Assembly (NCBI GenBank): GCA_027924645.1
Contig: BSBN01000334.1
Span: 5,518,001 to 5,582,000 of the forward strand
Source: Cunninghamia lanceolata
Taxonomy: Eukaryota > Streptophyta > Pinopsida > Cupressales > Cupressaceae
Reading direction: 5' to 3'
DNA length: 64,000 nt
Positions within the stretch are counted from its first letter, which is position 1. Each line of letters begins with the position of its first letter. The notes beneath the pieces were generated by a model. The model did no database searches and had not been told where the DNA came from. It saw only the letters and a program-made list of their open reading frames with translations. This document shows positions 1 through 11,863 of this stretch, piece after piece. Both the position numbers and the translations under genes were made by a program.

Positions 1-2635
1 TACAATGCAAGGGGTCATTTTGATCCAAATAGAGTGATGGAAAGATTTGTAAGCAAGAAGCTCTTTCACAAACTACACATTGAAGACTTTTGCACTAATT
101 GCCCTGATGATTACAAGATTATGAAGAAGACACATGCAAGGCTGCCCCTGGACTTCATTAAAAGATTTCATATAATGGCAATGCCAAATCAGCTGCATGA
201 TGATGAAAATGTTATGATCAAAGGACCATGGGAAGCTTAGTACCATCAAGCCATTCCATTGCCAAATTGGGCAAATGTAGAAGAAAGTTCCCTATAGGTT
301 GTTATGAGAGAACCAATCAGGTTGAGTAAGGCCTAGGTCAGATCTCAAGTAGCTGTCCTAAATGCACAAGGAGTCCAACTTACCTATACATCAGTAGAAT
401 TAGACAAAGACTTTGGGGGAGAAGAGGATGAACCCATTCATGTCACGGATGAGGAAGAACCTGCTAAAAAATAGAAATTAGATAGTGAGGGACATACATC
501 TCTAGTAGAAAAGGCAAAGAAGATGAAGAAGCCATCTGTAAGGTTTCCCTAGAAGAAGGATCAACCTCCCTCAACTAGGACCAGGACATCCAAGAGAAAA
601 GATATGCCAAGTGGTACTAGAGAAAGCTCTAAGGCTAAGAAGGTAAAAGTGAAAGAAGCTAACAAGGAGGTTGCCACAACTAAGAATGATGTCATTCCTC
701 ATTCCTCTGCTACTACTTCTCCTTCCATTCCTCCTTCATCTGCTACATCCACTTCACCCATAATCCAAGAAACATCTCTTGCCACCTCTCCTACCTCTAC
801 CATCACCACCACCTCCTGTTCATTGGTAATTTCTTCTAGTGACTCTAGCAGCCCTATCTCTTCCACTCTTGCCATCTCATACCTTCCACTACCATTACAC
901 CTACTTCGTCTTTACCATTACCTTGCATTTCCACCATCCTTTCACCCTCTCTTCCTCTACCTTCACTGCCCTTTTCTTAATCTCTTACCATTTCTTCCTC
1001 CTTAACACTCACCTTGACTAACCTTACACAGGTTAGTTTTTCTTCCCTAACCATCTCTTCTGTTGTCCCTATTTCACAAATTCCCACAGATTCATTGGCA
1101 GTCCCACTACTGCCCAAAATTGAGAAAGTGTGTGCAAAGTTGGGGTTACAGGAGCCTGAAGCAGCAACTAAGGAAGAAAAGGAGGTATTATCTGAAGTAA
1201 GCAATGAAAGCTTCCATGAGCCTTCAGCTAATGTGGAAATTATTGACATATCTAATAGTCCCCTTGGTAAAGATCCAATGGAGGGAGTTTTAAAGATTGC
1301 ACAGGAGAATGTAGTTATAAATCTGAAGGACTTGGCACAAGAAGAAGAAAAGGAATAAGAAAGAAGTCCAGAGAAGAATGAAGAACAAGAACAATCCAAA
1401 GAGTTGGTTGTATCTGACAAGGATGGAGGTCCTGAATTGAACAAATCTTCTACTCTCGAATTGCTACAAGGCAGAATGGTATATCCTGAACCATAGGTGG
1501 AAATAATGCATCTTGACCTGAGTGCTATCATGTCATAGGCTCAGAAGCCTCAGAAGCAGAAAAAGGCTAAGATTCAATCAAGAATCTACAAGAATGAATC
1601 AAGATCAAGGATAGAAGAAATAGCGGTCCCGCCAGCTGACATAGCAAGAGAACAAGTCAGGGCAAAAGATTATGTCATATCTACAATTGATTTAGGCCTA
1701 ACCACTCATGCTCAAAGAGTGGATGATTTCAAAGGATCAGTCACATCAATTTTGGAGCAACTAGACAAAGATGAAATGTCTAAGAAAGACTTGAAACAAG
1801 AAAACAAAGAACTATGAGCATGCCTTCAATTTTTTATAAAGCCAGTAGATGCAGGAGGAGATATAAGGACAATACCTACTTTCCTGTCTACCGATGAGAT
1901 GGCTAAATTGGGCGAGGTAAGATCAAAATCCCAAGGCATAGAAAATTGGTTACTAAAGGTTTTTGAAATGGGATGTGAAGCCATAAGCACCTCTGCTCAA
2001 GCTCACCAAAAAATGGTAGATTTGCACAAGAGATGGAAAGACTTGCAAGAAGAATGTGATTCTTTTGATGAGTATTATTCACACATGTATCGCCGGATAA
2101 AAGGTATCAGAGAGTTGCCAGCTTAGACTTTGGTTGTAGAAAATATTTTGACTAGGAATCAGCTGCCAAAGGCTGTTGAATGGTATCAACAGCTACTTTT
2201 GAGAAAAGAAACCTTTGAGCATATAAAGGAAGCATACAAACTAGCTAATGAAGAATTGAGATTAGTTATATACGACATCAGTGACTCCTTGAGGGACTGT
2301 AGAGAAGAGTCCTATGATGTTTATGCCCCATTTGATGTCAAAAAATGCAAAGAGAAGTTGCATAAAATAATTTTTGAAGATGACACGCTCAGTATGGAGG
2401 AGCGGTTGGATAAGGCAAGTGACCTTAGGGCTAAATTCAAGGCATTTTGAAAAGTAGGAGCAGAAATAGAAAGAATACATGGCAAATTCAATCAAGAGCT
2501 AGAAGTGTTTGATTACACGATACATCATTTGAAGGATCCAGACCCATCTGACATTAATCCTGCACTCGAAGCCTAGTTGACTTATCACAACACGCTGGCC
2601 AGTGAAGACAAGATCAAATTGGACAAGGAGTCTTA
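1..2635 (+). pseudogene. ORF1 (LTR-encoded unknown protein), 3' part, decayed copy
   Basis: Decayed copy of the ORF1 that is more complete at 31220-35021. Visible parts in order: the end of a globular region (to about 330), a lysine/arginine-rich cluster near 560-660, a Ser/Thr/Pro-rich low-complexity stretch (about 690-1000), an acidic Glu/Lys-rich region (1110-1480) and a helical, coiled-coil-like C-terminal part (1540-2630). The shared stop is TAA at 2633-2635. In-frame TAG codons (for example 238-240) and frame changes break it. I recognise no domain family. It is a fossil of a protein carried by the element, not a host gene. Confidence 0.65.
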
Positions 2636-2934
2636 ACATTATTTTGAATATTCTAATGATACAATCCTGTCACAATTGTAAATTGCTATACTCGGGGCGG
2701 CAACTGATTCTATTTTGTCTTCTTCTTGCTTCCAAAATATTCTTTTCTATTCATATACTAGGTTGGCTAGTCAAAATGACTAGATTCAAGGTATCTGGGG
2801 ATTATTTTTCATCTTTTTCATAAAGGACAAAATGTAATCCGAGAATAGATGTGAGCTATTATTGATGTAATCTAGACCATCGATGTTGAGCTAATCTCCA
2901 CCGTTCATTTGAAAGCTAGGGTATGCTTCTTTTC

Positions 2935-2942
2935 TATATAAA
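2935..2942 (+). promoter_or_regulatory. TATA box of element A 5' LTR
   Basis: TATATAAA followed by a GC-richer start region, repeated exactly at 35320-35327 in the 3' LTR. It lies about 300 bp after the ORF1 stop and about 840 bp before the LTR end, as expected at a U3/R boundary. This places ORF1 in U3. Confidence 0.6.
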
Positions 2943-3782
2943 GGGCTACCATTTCCACTATTTGTAAGAGAGATTTTGATACCGAATTGTTAACTCTATG
3001 CCATTTGAGCTAATACAAAGCAAGTTTCTGTAGTAAATCTGAGAATTTGTATCTTGTGTTGATTCATCTTTTGGTTTTCATGGTTCGCATCTTACTCTCC
3101 CATAGTTAGATTAGTTGTGCTTTCATAATATTCATTATTTGCTGAAGTCTTTGATGAACATTCTAAGTCCATGCATTTAGTCATTTGCTGATGGTAAATA
3201 GCTATGTAAAGTTAGCCTGGGCTGATTATTTGTGCTAAAGTTTAATTGCGTCTCACAAGTTAAGTTATGCTACTCATTGGGTATTTAACAAATGAATGCG
3301 ATCTGAAAATCTATTGACCCCCATTAAAGATAGCACCATTTTCTACAACACTGTAACACCCTTTAGTTTGGTAACTCAGAAAACCGGTTTAACATTTTGG
3401 AATGTTTGTCTACTAAAGATAACCTCGGCATTGTGAATACCACTTAGGATCCCTCTAAAACCCTAACCTTTTGCATTTTCCTTTAAAATCATTGTTAGTT
3501 GTTAGATTAAGAATCTTAGCAGCATTTTATCTTGCATATCAACTGAAAATCATAATAGGGTTTATGTGTATTTGCAACCGCAAACCTAAAAATTTGTAGA
3601 TTGCATGTAAGACCCCTTGTAGGAATAGCTAGAACATACCAATTGAGAGATTCCAAGCAAGTTAAGACCTAGCTATATTATTCTTGGAGTAGTCTTACCT
3701 AGGGTAAGATACTTTTCAAGAGAGGTGTGAAACCAACAATCACATCTGCATTGCTATGTGCTAAAACCACCATCAATAGAAT

Positions 3783-3799
3783 TGGTGCTAGAAGAAGGG
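3783..3799 (+). other. Primer binding site of element A
   Basis: tggtgctagaagaaggg starts a few bases after the LTR end. Element C has the equivalent tggttctagaaggaagg at 57059. It resembles the TTGGCGCTAGAAGGAGG type that I recall from plant Ty3 elements. The priming tRNA was not identified. Confidence 0.6.
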
Positions 3800-3829
3800 T
3801 ACCCATTTTCCCTCTACTAAAAATTAGCA

Positions 3830-5640
3830 GGTCTGGGGACTAGGCAGAGACACACTAGATCCAGCTCAGCTGGAGAAGAGCTATTGTCCTTAGCAGAATT
3901 TAGATGAACAAGAAGGGATCAAGGAATACCCAGAGCCCCTTGATCTTAGTCAGCCCCTAGGAATACTACCACAGCTCCCATTAATCCTCTCAACGTGGCT
4001 TTCTTTGTATGAAATAACCAGTCTCCTTTTTTGTTCAATGATTACCATGACATGCCTAAGAACCTGGATAAGTTATGCTCGAAGTTCAGAGTGAATGATC
4101 CTGATAGGACTGCAGATGAGCACATTAAGATTTTTGAAGCTAACATGTTCATGTGGCAAGTGCAGTACAAGGATGTGATATGCAGGTTGTTCCCTTAATC
4201 TTTGTAGGAAGAAGCTTATTAATGGTTTGCCAACCTCCCTGCAGCATCTATAAATTCATGGGTGAACCTAAAGACTACTTTTCTAGATAGGTTTTGTATG
4301 CCTACTACCCCAGCTGATCTCTATCAGTCTTTTATGGAGATTCAACGAGAAGAAGGTGAGATGATAAGTTCATTTTACAACAGATTCCAAAAAGCTTACA
4401 GCCATTTGCAGGCTCCTTATGCTGTAGATCTGGCTGCTGCCCTGCCAATCTATTATGCTGCCTAGATAAACTTACCTCCATGTTTTCAAGGAGAGCTAAC
4501 CCAATACCTGCTAGCTTAGCTCAAGCATATTCTGTTGCTGTCGATGTTAGTATCTAGCTAGGGCAAACAACCTCTGGTCGACTGAATCATATGGGACCTA
4601 TTGCCATGCCAAATCAAATACCTATGATTCAGAAACAGCCAAGACCAAACAAGACAAAGATGATATTAGAGAGCTAGTTGAGCAAATGAAGAAATTCATT
4701 GCTGAAGTCACCCACCTCAAGAATCAGAATGCTTATCTGTAGTAAAGAGGAAAAAATCACCAAGATTTCCAGAATCAACAGTACTCCCAGAACCAAAGTC
4801 AGAACCAGTTCTCAAATCAGAACCATAATTTTTAGAAACGGTCAAATCAATCTTGGAACACCAGACCAAACAATGGAGGATTACCTTCACCCTTGGAGAA
4901 TTAGAACAATGATACTAGGCCCTTGGGTTGTGTGATGTTGGTTGAAGTTGCTTTATCCACTTGGTGCAGACTGCACGACACGAATGCTCACTCTGAACTG
5001 GACTATCCCGAATTCTAGATTGCATCCAGTATCTTCCAGATGCAGATTCAAAATGCTGAAAATCATGAAACTCCGCCAACAAGATATGAAATTATCCCTT
5101 CCCAAAGGTATGATATTGTCCTAGTTCTTGATAGTTATATGTTTCCATTCCAAGATGACAGTTAGCCCAAGGAAGAAGAGTTTGAAGAAGTTAGTGCATA
5201 TCAGCAGTACAACAAGACTCCTTACAACTTGAGAAGTAGCAAGCCTAAAGGTCCTTTCACCACCTCTATCCCTCTAAATAGCTATCAGATTCCACCTGAC
5301 CCAAAAGCTACCAATAATCCTGAACCATCAAAAGTTCCTCACCAATCAGTATATCAGGGTACTACTGCAGAAAATTCCCAACGATCTAACATAGCAAAAA
5401 TGGGACAATATGTAGCTGAGGAACTTAAGAAAATGAAAGTAAGTCTTTCTATGTATGAGTTGCTTAAGATACCTGATAGTAGGACATCTTTCTTTCAAGA
5501 CCTAGGTGCTGGAACTAAGACTAATTATATACCAAAGGAGAATGTTGCCAAAGATAGTACTGATAAGGGAAAGGAAAGAATGCATGTGATTGACGTAGAA
5601 CAGAAGATGACATTGTATAAAGATAAGAGTGAAAGTCCCC
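3830..5640 (+). pseudogene. Element A gag (capsid/nucleocapsid), decayed
   Basis: Retrotransposon gag region in several frames. About 4050-4500 resembles the Ty3 gag capsid domain: a pattern around LDKLCSKFRV, then WVNLKTTFLDRF and a stretch with SFYNRFQKAYSHL. Around 4940-5000 is a degenerate zinc knuckle of WC-x2-H-x4-H type, matched in element C by WCRIHNTNVHFELDC (58333). A proline- and lysine-rich linker leads to the protease. TAG/TAA stops and frameshifts occur throughout. The ATG is not clear; homology with C begins near 3830. Confidence 0.7.
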
Positions 5641-6540
5641 CTTTCCTCTTAACACTCAGAATATTCAACAAGAACCGTCATAACTATTTAGTAGATTCAA
5701 GTGCTTCCATGAATGTAATGCCACTATCAGTTTGTAAGGCACTTGGGCTCACTCTAGCCAAATCATCCTGGAAAGTGACATAATTAGATAAGATAGAAGT
5801 AAATGTAGTGGGAGAGTTGAACAGGATACACATGCAATTGGCTTCTGATCCTTAGGTACAACAGTACATAGATATTCAAGTAGTGGACATTCCAGATCAA
5901 TACGACATGCTTTTGAGCAGAGACTGGTCTAGGACTTTGAACAATTACATGGCAACTAATTTTTCCCACATGTGGCTACCATGGAAGGGATTGGCTAATC
6001 AGATACGTATTGAAAGAGAGACCAAGATGAAGCATATGATCACATAATACAATCAGCCCAACGAAATTCTATTCTCAGAAGTTGATTTGGGAGTTTATCT
6101 TCCACATGCTAGTCAGTCAGAAGAAGTTCTTATGCTGAGTTGCTTAAGATCCTCTAAACCACTTATAGAAAGACCTGAAAATATAGGAGCGTATATTCAA
6201 TCAGATGAAGGAGACTCTTTAGACGAAGATGAACCCAATGTATTTGAGGGGTTTTGTGATTTTGTAGCTAGATTTGTGCAAGATCAAACTATTGTTAGAA
6301 AGCAGGTTCAGATGGATGAATTACTATTGCCCAACTGGTGTCATATACATGATACATCTCATTCTGAATTTACTTGCCAACTATGTCAAGAGGCGATCAA
6401 ACAAGTGGAAATACAACTGAAGATCCCTATAGTCCCAAAAGAGGAACTAACTATTGAAAAGAAGATGGGACCAACTGTCAAAGTGAAGGAAGAGCCCAAG
6501 CGCCTTCCTGATCAGAAGAAGTCTATAAAACAAGTTGATG
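5641..6540 (+). pseudogene. Element A protease and downstream zinc-binding linker
   Basis: Retropepsin-like domain of a Ty3 element. The active-site segment reads VDSSASMNVMPLSVCKALG (5691 on), so the glycine of the usual Asp-Ser/Thr-Gly triad is Ser. The second half has LLSRDW near 5910, the position of the usual LLGR-W motif. Reading continues in the same frame with TAA at 5781-5783, TAG near 5853 and TAA near 6046. Downstream, about 6320-6390, is a Cys/His cluster WCHIHDTSHSEFTCQLC, a candidate second zinc-binding motif, which in C is only partly kept. This linker separates protease from the RNase H domain. Confidence 0.75.
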
Positions 6541-6745
6541 ACAGCAAAGACTTTCACTTGTGGACTTTAAGATTTGATGGTTCAAGATGCAGGCAAGGAT
6601 CTAGCGTAGGGGTCAAATTGATCAGCCCCACTGAGAGTTTATTTTTGGCATCACAAAGACTACAGTTCCCATGCACGAACAACATCACTGAATACGAAGC
6701 ATTAGTGCAGGGATTACTACTAGCACTACAGAAGAAAGTCAGAAT
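6541..6745 (+). pseudogene. Element A archaeal-type RNase H domain, 5' part
   Basis: Start of an RNase H fold: LWTLRFDGSRCRQGSS (first catalytic Asp in FDGS), then CTNNITEYEALVQGLLLAL (catalytic Glu in TEYEA). This is the second, archaeal-type RNase H of Tat elements. Its position is unusual: it follows protease and precedes RT. Element T cuts the domain after 6745, and it resumes at 25271 with the third Asp in GDSELVVKQV. Confidence 0.8.
6741..6745 (+). repeat. Target-site duplication of element T, left copy
   Basis: agaat, repeated at 25271-25275 directly after the right LTR. Removing T plus one copy rejoins the RNase H frame of element A. Confidence 0.9.
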
Positions 6746-7834
6746 TGTAGATTAGATAAATAAATGAGGTTGAAATATTAACTAAATGCAACAAAACACA
6801 AAAAGCTATATCTCACATGCAAACCCAATCTCATCAAGGGAGTAAGAAGCATTTGCACCCAAAACAACTCCTAATACATGATGATCCCTAGAAAAGTGAT
6901 TGAAATGTGAAATGCTAATTAAATATGCAACTCACTAAAACTAGCTCAATTGATATTTTGACAGAATAACTTTGCATAAAACTTGGATCCCAAAATGGGT
7001 GGAGAGAGGTTCTATTTATAGATTTTAGGAAGGGACTTTGATCCAAGGGTGGAGATTGCTTTGGAATATCAATGGTGGAGGATGAAAGTGATGTGGAGGG
7101 CCTAGATTCAATCTTGAATGAATGGAGGGCTAGGAATAAAAGTGAATCTTTTATTCATTTTGGGAAAAAGGGGTTATTAAATGAGCATGGGTGAGGAAGG
7201 ATTATTTTTGAATTAAAGATTCATATGGGGGAATGTAAATGAATTAAAAATTCATTTGGGGATAAGTGGAAATAAATAAGCATGGGTGAGGTAAGGGGTT
7301 GTAAGGAGAATTAAATGTGATGTGGGATGTTTTAAAATAAAAAATTGACTTAGGTGGAATTATTTCAATTTTTTATTTGGAGGATGTGGGGAAGGGTGTT
7401 AAATTAGGTTTGACCACCCAAATGAGAGGTTAGGATTAATTGAACACATGTTTTATTTCATTAATCCTAGGGCTAGGATGAGGTAGGCTAGGGTAGGCAA
7501 TTAATCAATAGCTATTTAATTGTCTAGGGTAGGGATAGGTCAATTAGTAGGCTGGATTAATTGGTTAACATGGTTTTAACTAATTAATTGGATTTAGTGA
7601 AAAGGGGGAAATTGATTTAATAAATATTGCATATTTATTAAATCAATTGGCTAAGGTTGGGAGTATTGAATTAATGAAATTAATTCAATTGTTGGGATAA
7701 AATGATGGAAAATAGGGTAAATGAAGGGATAATTAATTAAATAAAAATTTAATTAATTGGTTAGGAGGGAAAGTGACATGTTTAGGGATGTCATGAGTCA
7801 ATTTGATGGTAGAAGACATTTTTAGGTGTCTACA
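6746..7834 (-). repeat. Element T 3' LTR (left copy)
   Basis: Begins tgtagatta and ends gtctaca, so both ends carry the inverted TGTAGA/TCTACA. It matches 24183-25270. On the minus strand it has TATAAATA at 7020-7013, placing U3 at the right and R/U5 at the left, in line with a minus-strand element. AT-rich, no gene. Confidence 0.93.
7013..7020 (-). promoter_or_regulatory. TATA box in element T left LTR
   Basis: TATAAATA on the minus strand, conserved at 24450-24457 in the other LTR. As the 3' LTR copy it would not drive the element. Confidence 0.55.
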
Positions 7835-7850
7835 TTTGCCTCTCTTTGAT
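7835..7850 (-). other. Polypurine tract of element T
   Basis: On the minus strand atcaaagagaggcaaa directly abuts the 3' LTR start, the expected plus-strand priming site. Confidence 0.7.
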
Positions 7851-8980
7851 GTGGTGTCAAGACCTAGGAGGGAAGTGGTGTCAGGTTGAAGAAAAATATG
7901 CCTCAGCTACCGGGAAGGAATAAGATGGATAAGGGATGCCCCCTCAAGAGGTCGGCGGGAAAATAAAAATTTTCCAGGTGAGTTCTCGAAAGGATGTGAC
8001 AGAAGTGAAAGTTAGATAGGCGATGGAAAAAGAAAATGGTAGGAAGAAAAACGGAGGAAAAAGGCTGAGTTCTGCACCTTGGAGGAAGAAGACGGGGTGG
8101 AAGGATGACATGGCCCACTGTATTAGGAAAAGTGGGCCCTAAGAGTGCCACATTTGCACACTTTGACTCTAGAGAAGAAGGAGCGAAGGAGAGATGACTG
8201 ACTGCAACCCCTAGTTACCATGACTTCAACACATCTTAGAGTGATTCTGATCATTTGGTTGAGCACTGCAGGCTAGACCCCAGGTAGGGTCTAACCCTGA
8301 CTTTGTAATTTTTTTGTTTTACATGCATTTTTTTGGGGTTCAGGATTTGGGATTGCAGCGCTTTGCACCAAAAGTTCAGTGGATTAGCACCATCCTCTAG
8401 ATTGGCGCTATCCGCCAGGGTAGGGTTAGGGTAGTTTGTCACCATTTAACTGGGCTTTTAGTGCTATCATCCAGATTAGGACGATTTTTAGAAGAATAAG
8501 GGTTCAGCATTATAGCACCAAATTTAGGTTAGGGTTACGCTATTCTCTAGAATAGCGCTATTTATGGGTGTGGCGCTATATTGTAATTTAGCGCCAAATC
8601 TAGGAATACTGCAATAGTGTATATTAGTGCTTTTGGGGAAATTTGTGCTATTCATTCAAATAGCGCTAAATGGGAGATTGATGCCATTTTTCAAAATGGT
8701 GCCAAGTATGCTGCGCAGTAGCACCATATTTAGAATTAGCGCGAAATGGATTACGTAGTGGCACTATTCTCTGTAATAGTGCTATGGAGAAGTAGTAGCA
8801 CCATTTTGGGAATGGCGCAAAGGTTTGCCTATCTTGGCGCCAATGATTTTGGATTTTAGACACAAGAAGAAAGGGTGTGATTTCAGAAAAAGATAGGTTA
8901 ATATCTCACCAGAAAGTTTATGGATGCAAGATACACGCTGATTTATAGTCTATTCATGAGAGTGATAGGTGTCATCTGTG
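7851..8980. other. Noncoding stretch with GCGCTA motif array before PMD gene
   Basis: No convincing gene. From about 8460 to 8860 short related motifs recur at irregular spacing: agcgcta, ggcgcta, agcgcca, ggcgcca and tagcacca. Several are palindromic (tagcgcta). A similar array lies in the element's gag leader (23400-24110). Function unknown; it sits directly upstream of the antisense PMD gene. Confidence 0.5.
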
Positions 8981-11234
8981 ATGGCACTATTCGACGATTT
9001 TGATGATGCTATGCAGGCTCCACTGGTGAGATTGGGGCTTCTAACGGTCACGTTGATGCCATTTCTATGAGCTCATAGAGCTCTAATGACAGCGGTTGTG
9101 GAGCGGTACCTCTCTGAGACTTGCAGCTTTCTGTTGCCGACTTGTGAGATCACCATTACACTTGAGGATGTTTATCACATCCTCAAGCTACCTATTCAAG
9201 GCCAACGTGTTAGATATGACATGAGGAGGGGACGGAGTGCCCTGATCAAGGTGTTTGGAGAGGACCACATTGTTCTCTCAGCGAACCGGAGAGAGATGAG
9301 CTATGAGGGGACACTGGCTATAGGTACAAATCCCTTTGCCTTATTCTTATGTGCTTTTATTGGTGTTGTGATGCCTGATAGGCGAGGCAGGGGCTTTCTG
9401 ATTGGCTGGGGGGATGATAGAGGAGATGGTGAGGCATGAGACCATCTATGCATGGGGACCAGTGATGCTAGGGCAGTTAGACCATGAGATGCATACAGTC
9501 ACCTATTTGCATGATAGAGCGTTGTCAGCTGGAGTTACTCTGCTTCATGTATGGATTTGGAAGCACATCACTGTTACCCAATTGACACGTGGGTATTATC
9601 AGTGGCCTTTTGAGGCCTTTGTATTTTTATATCGAGATGTAGAGTACATGTATACTGGATAGGTGCGGTACTAGAGGAGGATGCTACATGATGTTATTAG
9701 TGTGACCTGGCGACCGTATATTGGTGTAGAGCTGTGGCCGGATGATGATTTACATCTGCCTTTTACCTTTTAGCAGCACTACCTGATGCATCGAGGAGAC
9801 CATACTATAGAGATGTATCTACCATCGCGGGTCATGTGCTAGTTTGGTTTGACACAGGACACTCCGTAGCAGATGGCCATATTTGCGTAGACTCCTCGAG
9901 ATGCACCCTTTTGGCCTGCAACCATATAGCCACAAGTTGCCTTAGCTGACTTTGGATCTCTATGGCCTGCGCAGTGAGATTGGGGGAGCACTATTAGAGA
10001 TGCAAGTACTATGCCTACATATGATATATGGTGGCAGATGCATCAGCCCACTCAGTTGATGGAGGTAGTTCCAGTGAAGGAGGCAGCGGGGTTAGGAGGT
10101 GATGATGATTTAGATGGTGGAGATGGCCTAGATGGGGATGGCATCTTGGGGGAGGGGGAGGAGATCTTGGAGGACTATTTAGTGGAGGTGGGAGTAGATG
10201 GAGAGGAGAGGGTGGTTGGAGGGGATGGATAGCCGATGGACGTGCTGGCGGCAGTAGTAGCTAGATAGGTGCCCCAATAGTAGGTTGTAGGGTAGCAGAC
10301 ACCTATTTAGCAGGTTCCTATTGAGCAGGTGCAGATTGGAGTGGGGCAACAGCCTAGAGGGCCTTGGCGTCATGGGGGATAGCCAAGGGTGGATAGGGGT
10401 GATCTACCCCCACCATAGGTAGCACAGCAGTAGGTTGTAGGGCAGCAGGCAGAGGCAGGCCCTTTAGGGATAGCTAGGGAGGCAGAGGTTGAGAGGCTCA
10501 CACCTCATCGGCAGCCTCAAGGTGAGGAGGAGGAGATGGAGGCCCTACGAGCATAGGTGGCCAGCCTGGAGGAGGTACTGAAGAGCTGTGATGCAGAGTT
10601 GGTGCAGTTACAGGGAGTATTGGCCTTATTAGATGGGGCAGATGGATAGGTGGCTACGTTGCAGGCATAGTTAGCCCAGGCTCAGGGTGATATAAAGGTG
10701 CTGACCAGAGAGCAAGATGTGGCACTCACCATGGCAGAATAGGTAGAGACTGCATTGAGTAGTCTACAGGCTTCAGGTGGTGGTCTTGCCCCAGTTTTGA
10801 TAGGGATGCAGGCTCCGTTGTCCCAGGTGTAAACATAGTCGTATCAGTTATAGGGACAGTTGAACCAGGTACAAGGGTAGCTTACTCAGGTATAGGGTGA
10901 TTTGACAGCGGCTAGAGCATGGGTGGAGTACTATCGGGGCCTGTATTATGTGGCCGTGCTAGCAGCACAGGGTGTCCCGAGCTACAGTCAGGTCAGTAGA
11001 ACAAGAGCCTCTAGGTCTCATAGATCAAGATCAGTGCTGTTAGTTCAATAGATGATGCCTCCTCCCTCGTATGTACCCCAGCAGGTTCCACAGGTTCAGG
11101 TGCAGCCACCGCCATAGTCACAGATAGGAGCACAGCCACGACCAAGATTAGAGTCTCCCACTCCCTCAGAGAGAGGATCCTCCATGTCATAGTTTTATCA
11201 TGTTAGCCCTCAGAGGCATTATATCAGGACTTGA
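8981..11234 (+). pseudogene. Antisense plant mobile domain (MAIN/MAIL-like) gene in element T
   Basis: Reading frame opposite to the element's gag-pol, between integrase and 3' LTR. From ATG 8981 the N-terminal part follows the plant mobile domain pattern: ALMTAVVERY, then ETCSFLLPT, EITITLEDVYHILKLPIQG, and later YLPSRVMC-stop-FGL (about 9810-9850). A frameshift near 9405-9415, in or beside a run of six G, shifts the frame. After that the frame stays free of stops other than decay codons to TGA 11232-11234. The C-terminal half has an Asp/Gly-rich acidic stretch (10090-10230), a Gln-rich region and a Glu/Leu helical segment (10500-10770). In the 9660-11234 frame I count 27 TAG, one TAA and one internal TGA, mostly where Gln fits. 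Arabidopsis MAIN and MAIL1 act in transposon silencing and genome stability; any such role here is inference. Confidence 0.8.
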
Positions 11235-11499
11235 TATTTTTTGATGATATGAGTGGTGTACATTTTTTGCAGTGATTATATATATGATAGGATTCTTTTT
11301 GATGGTTTATGATTCCCTTTTATGATGATGCCTATGTGATGAATGCAGGATTTTTTGTGGATTTATATGCTATAGATGTGTTATGTTTATGCAATTATGT
11401 TTTTGATTTGTATGGATGCATCTGTGATGGATTTATTGTGATATATGTATGGTGTTTGTGATTTTATGGACTATATGATGTATAATGCAAATGAATGTT

Positions 11500-11832
11500 C
11501 ATACTAAATGATGTGTAAGTAAATGATTAAGATGAATCTATATGATTATGCAATCCTAAATGATTGAAATGAATCTAAATGATATGAGATGTAAAATGAC
11601 TCTAAAATGAATCTAAATGATGTGTAAGTAAATGATTAAAATGAATCTAAATGATATGAGATGTAAAATGACTCTAAAATGAATCTAAATGATGTATAAG
11701 TAAATGATTAAGATGAATCTACATGATTATGCAACTTAAATGATTAAAAATGCATCTAAATGATATGCAAACTAAATGATTAAAATGAATCTAAATGATA
11801 TGCAAACTAATTGATTAAAATGAATCGAAATG
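11500..11832. repeat. Degenerate tandem repeat, about 70 bp unit
   Basis: Repeated phrases aaatgattaaaatgaatct, aaatgatatgagatgtaaaa and aaatgatgtgtaagt recur in order several times. It lies 3' of the antisense PMD gene. Confidence 0.75.
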
Positions 11833-11863
11833 ATATGCAATTTTACAATGACTATGCAATTTA

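Larger units (their letters stand above)
1..3778 (+). repeat. Element A 5' LTR, left part outside window
   Basis: Near-identical to 32435-36163. It contains the 3' two thirds of ORF1, then a noncoding tail with a TATA box, and ends at catcaata, where the partner LTR reads catcaaca (terminal CA changed to TA). A primer binding site follows two bases later, so this is the end of the LTR. The tail 2636-3778 holds no other gene. Confidence 0.8.

Noticed and set aside
8460..8860. GCGCTA array as a CRISPR or regular satellite
   Set aside because: Units are under 12 bp, degenerate and irregularly spaced, with no conserved repeat-spacer structure.
9660..11234. Frame full of TAG codons as evidence of an alternative genetic code or readthrough
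   Set aside because: Other frames here use TAG as the expected end or show CAG at the same place in the partner copy. Methylation-driven CAG-to-TAG decay explains it.
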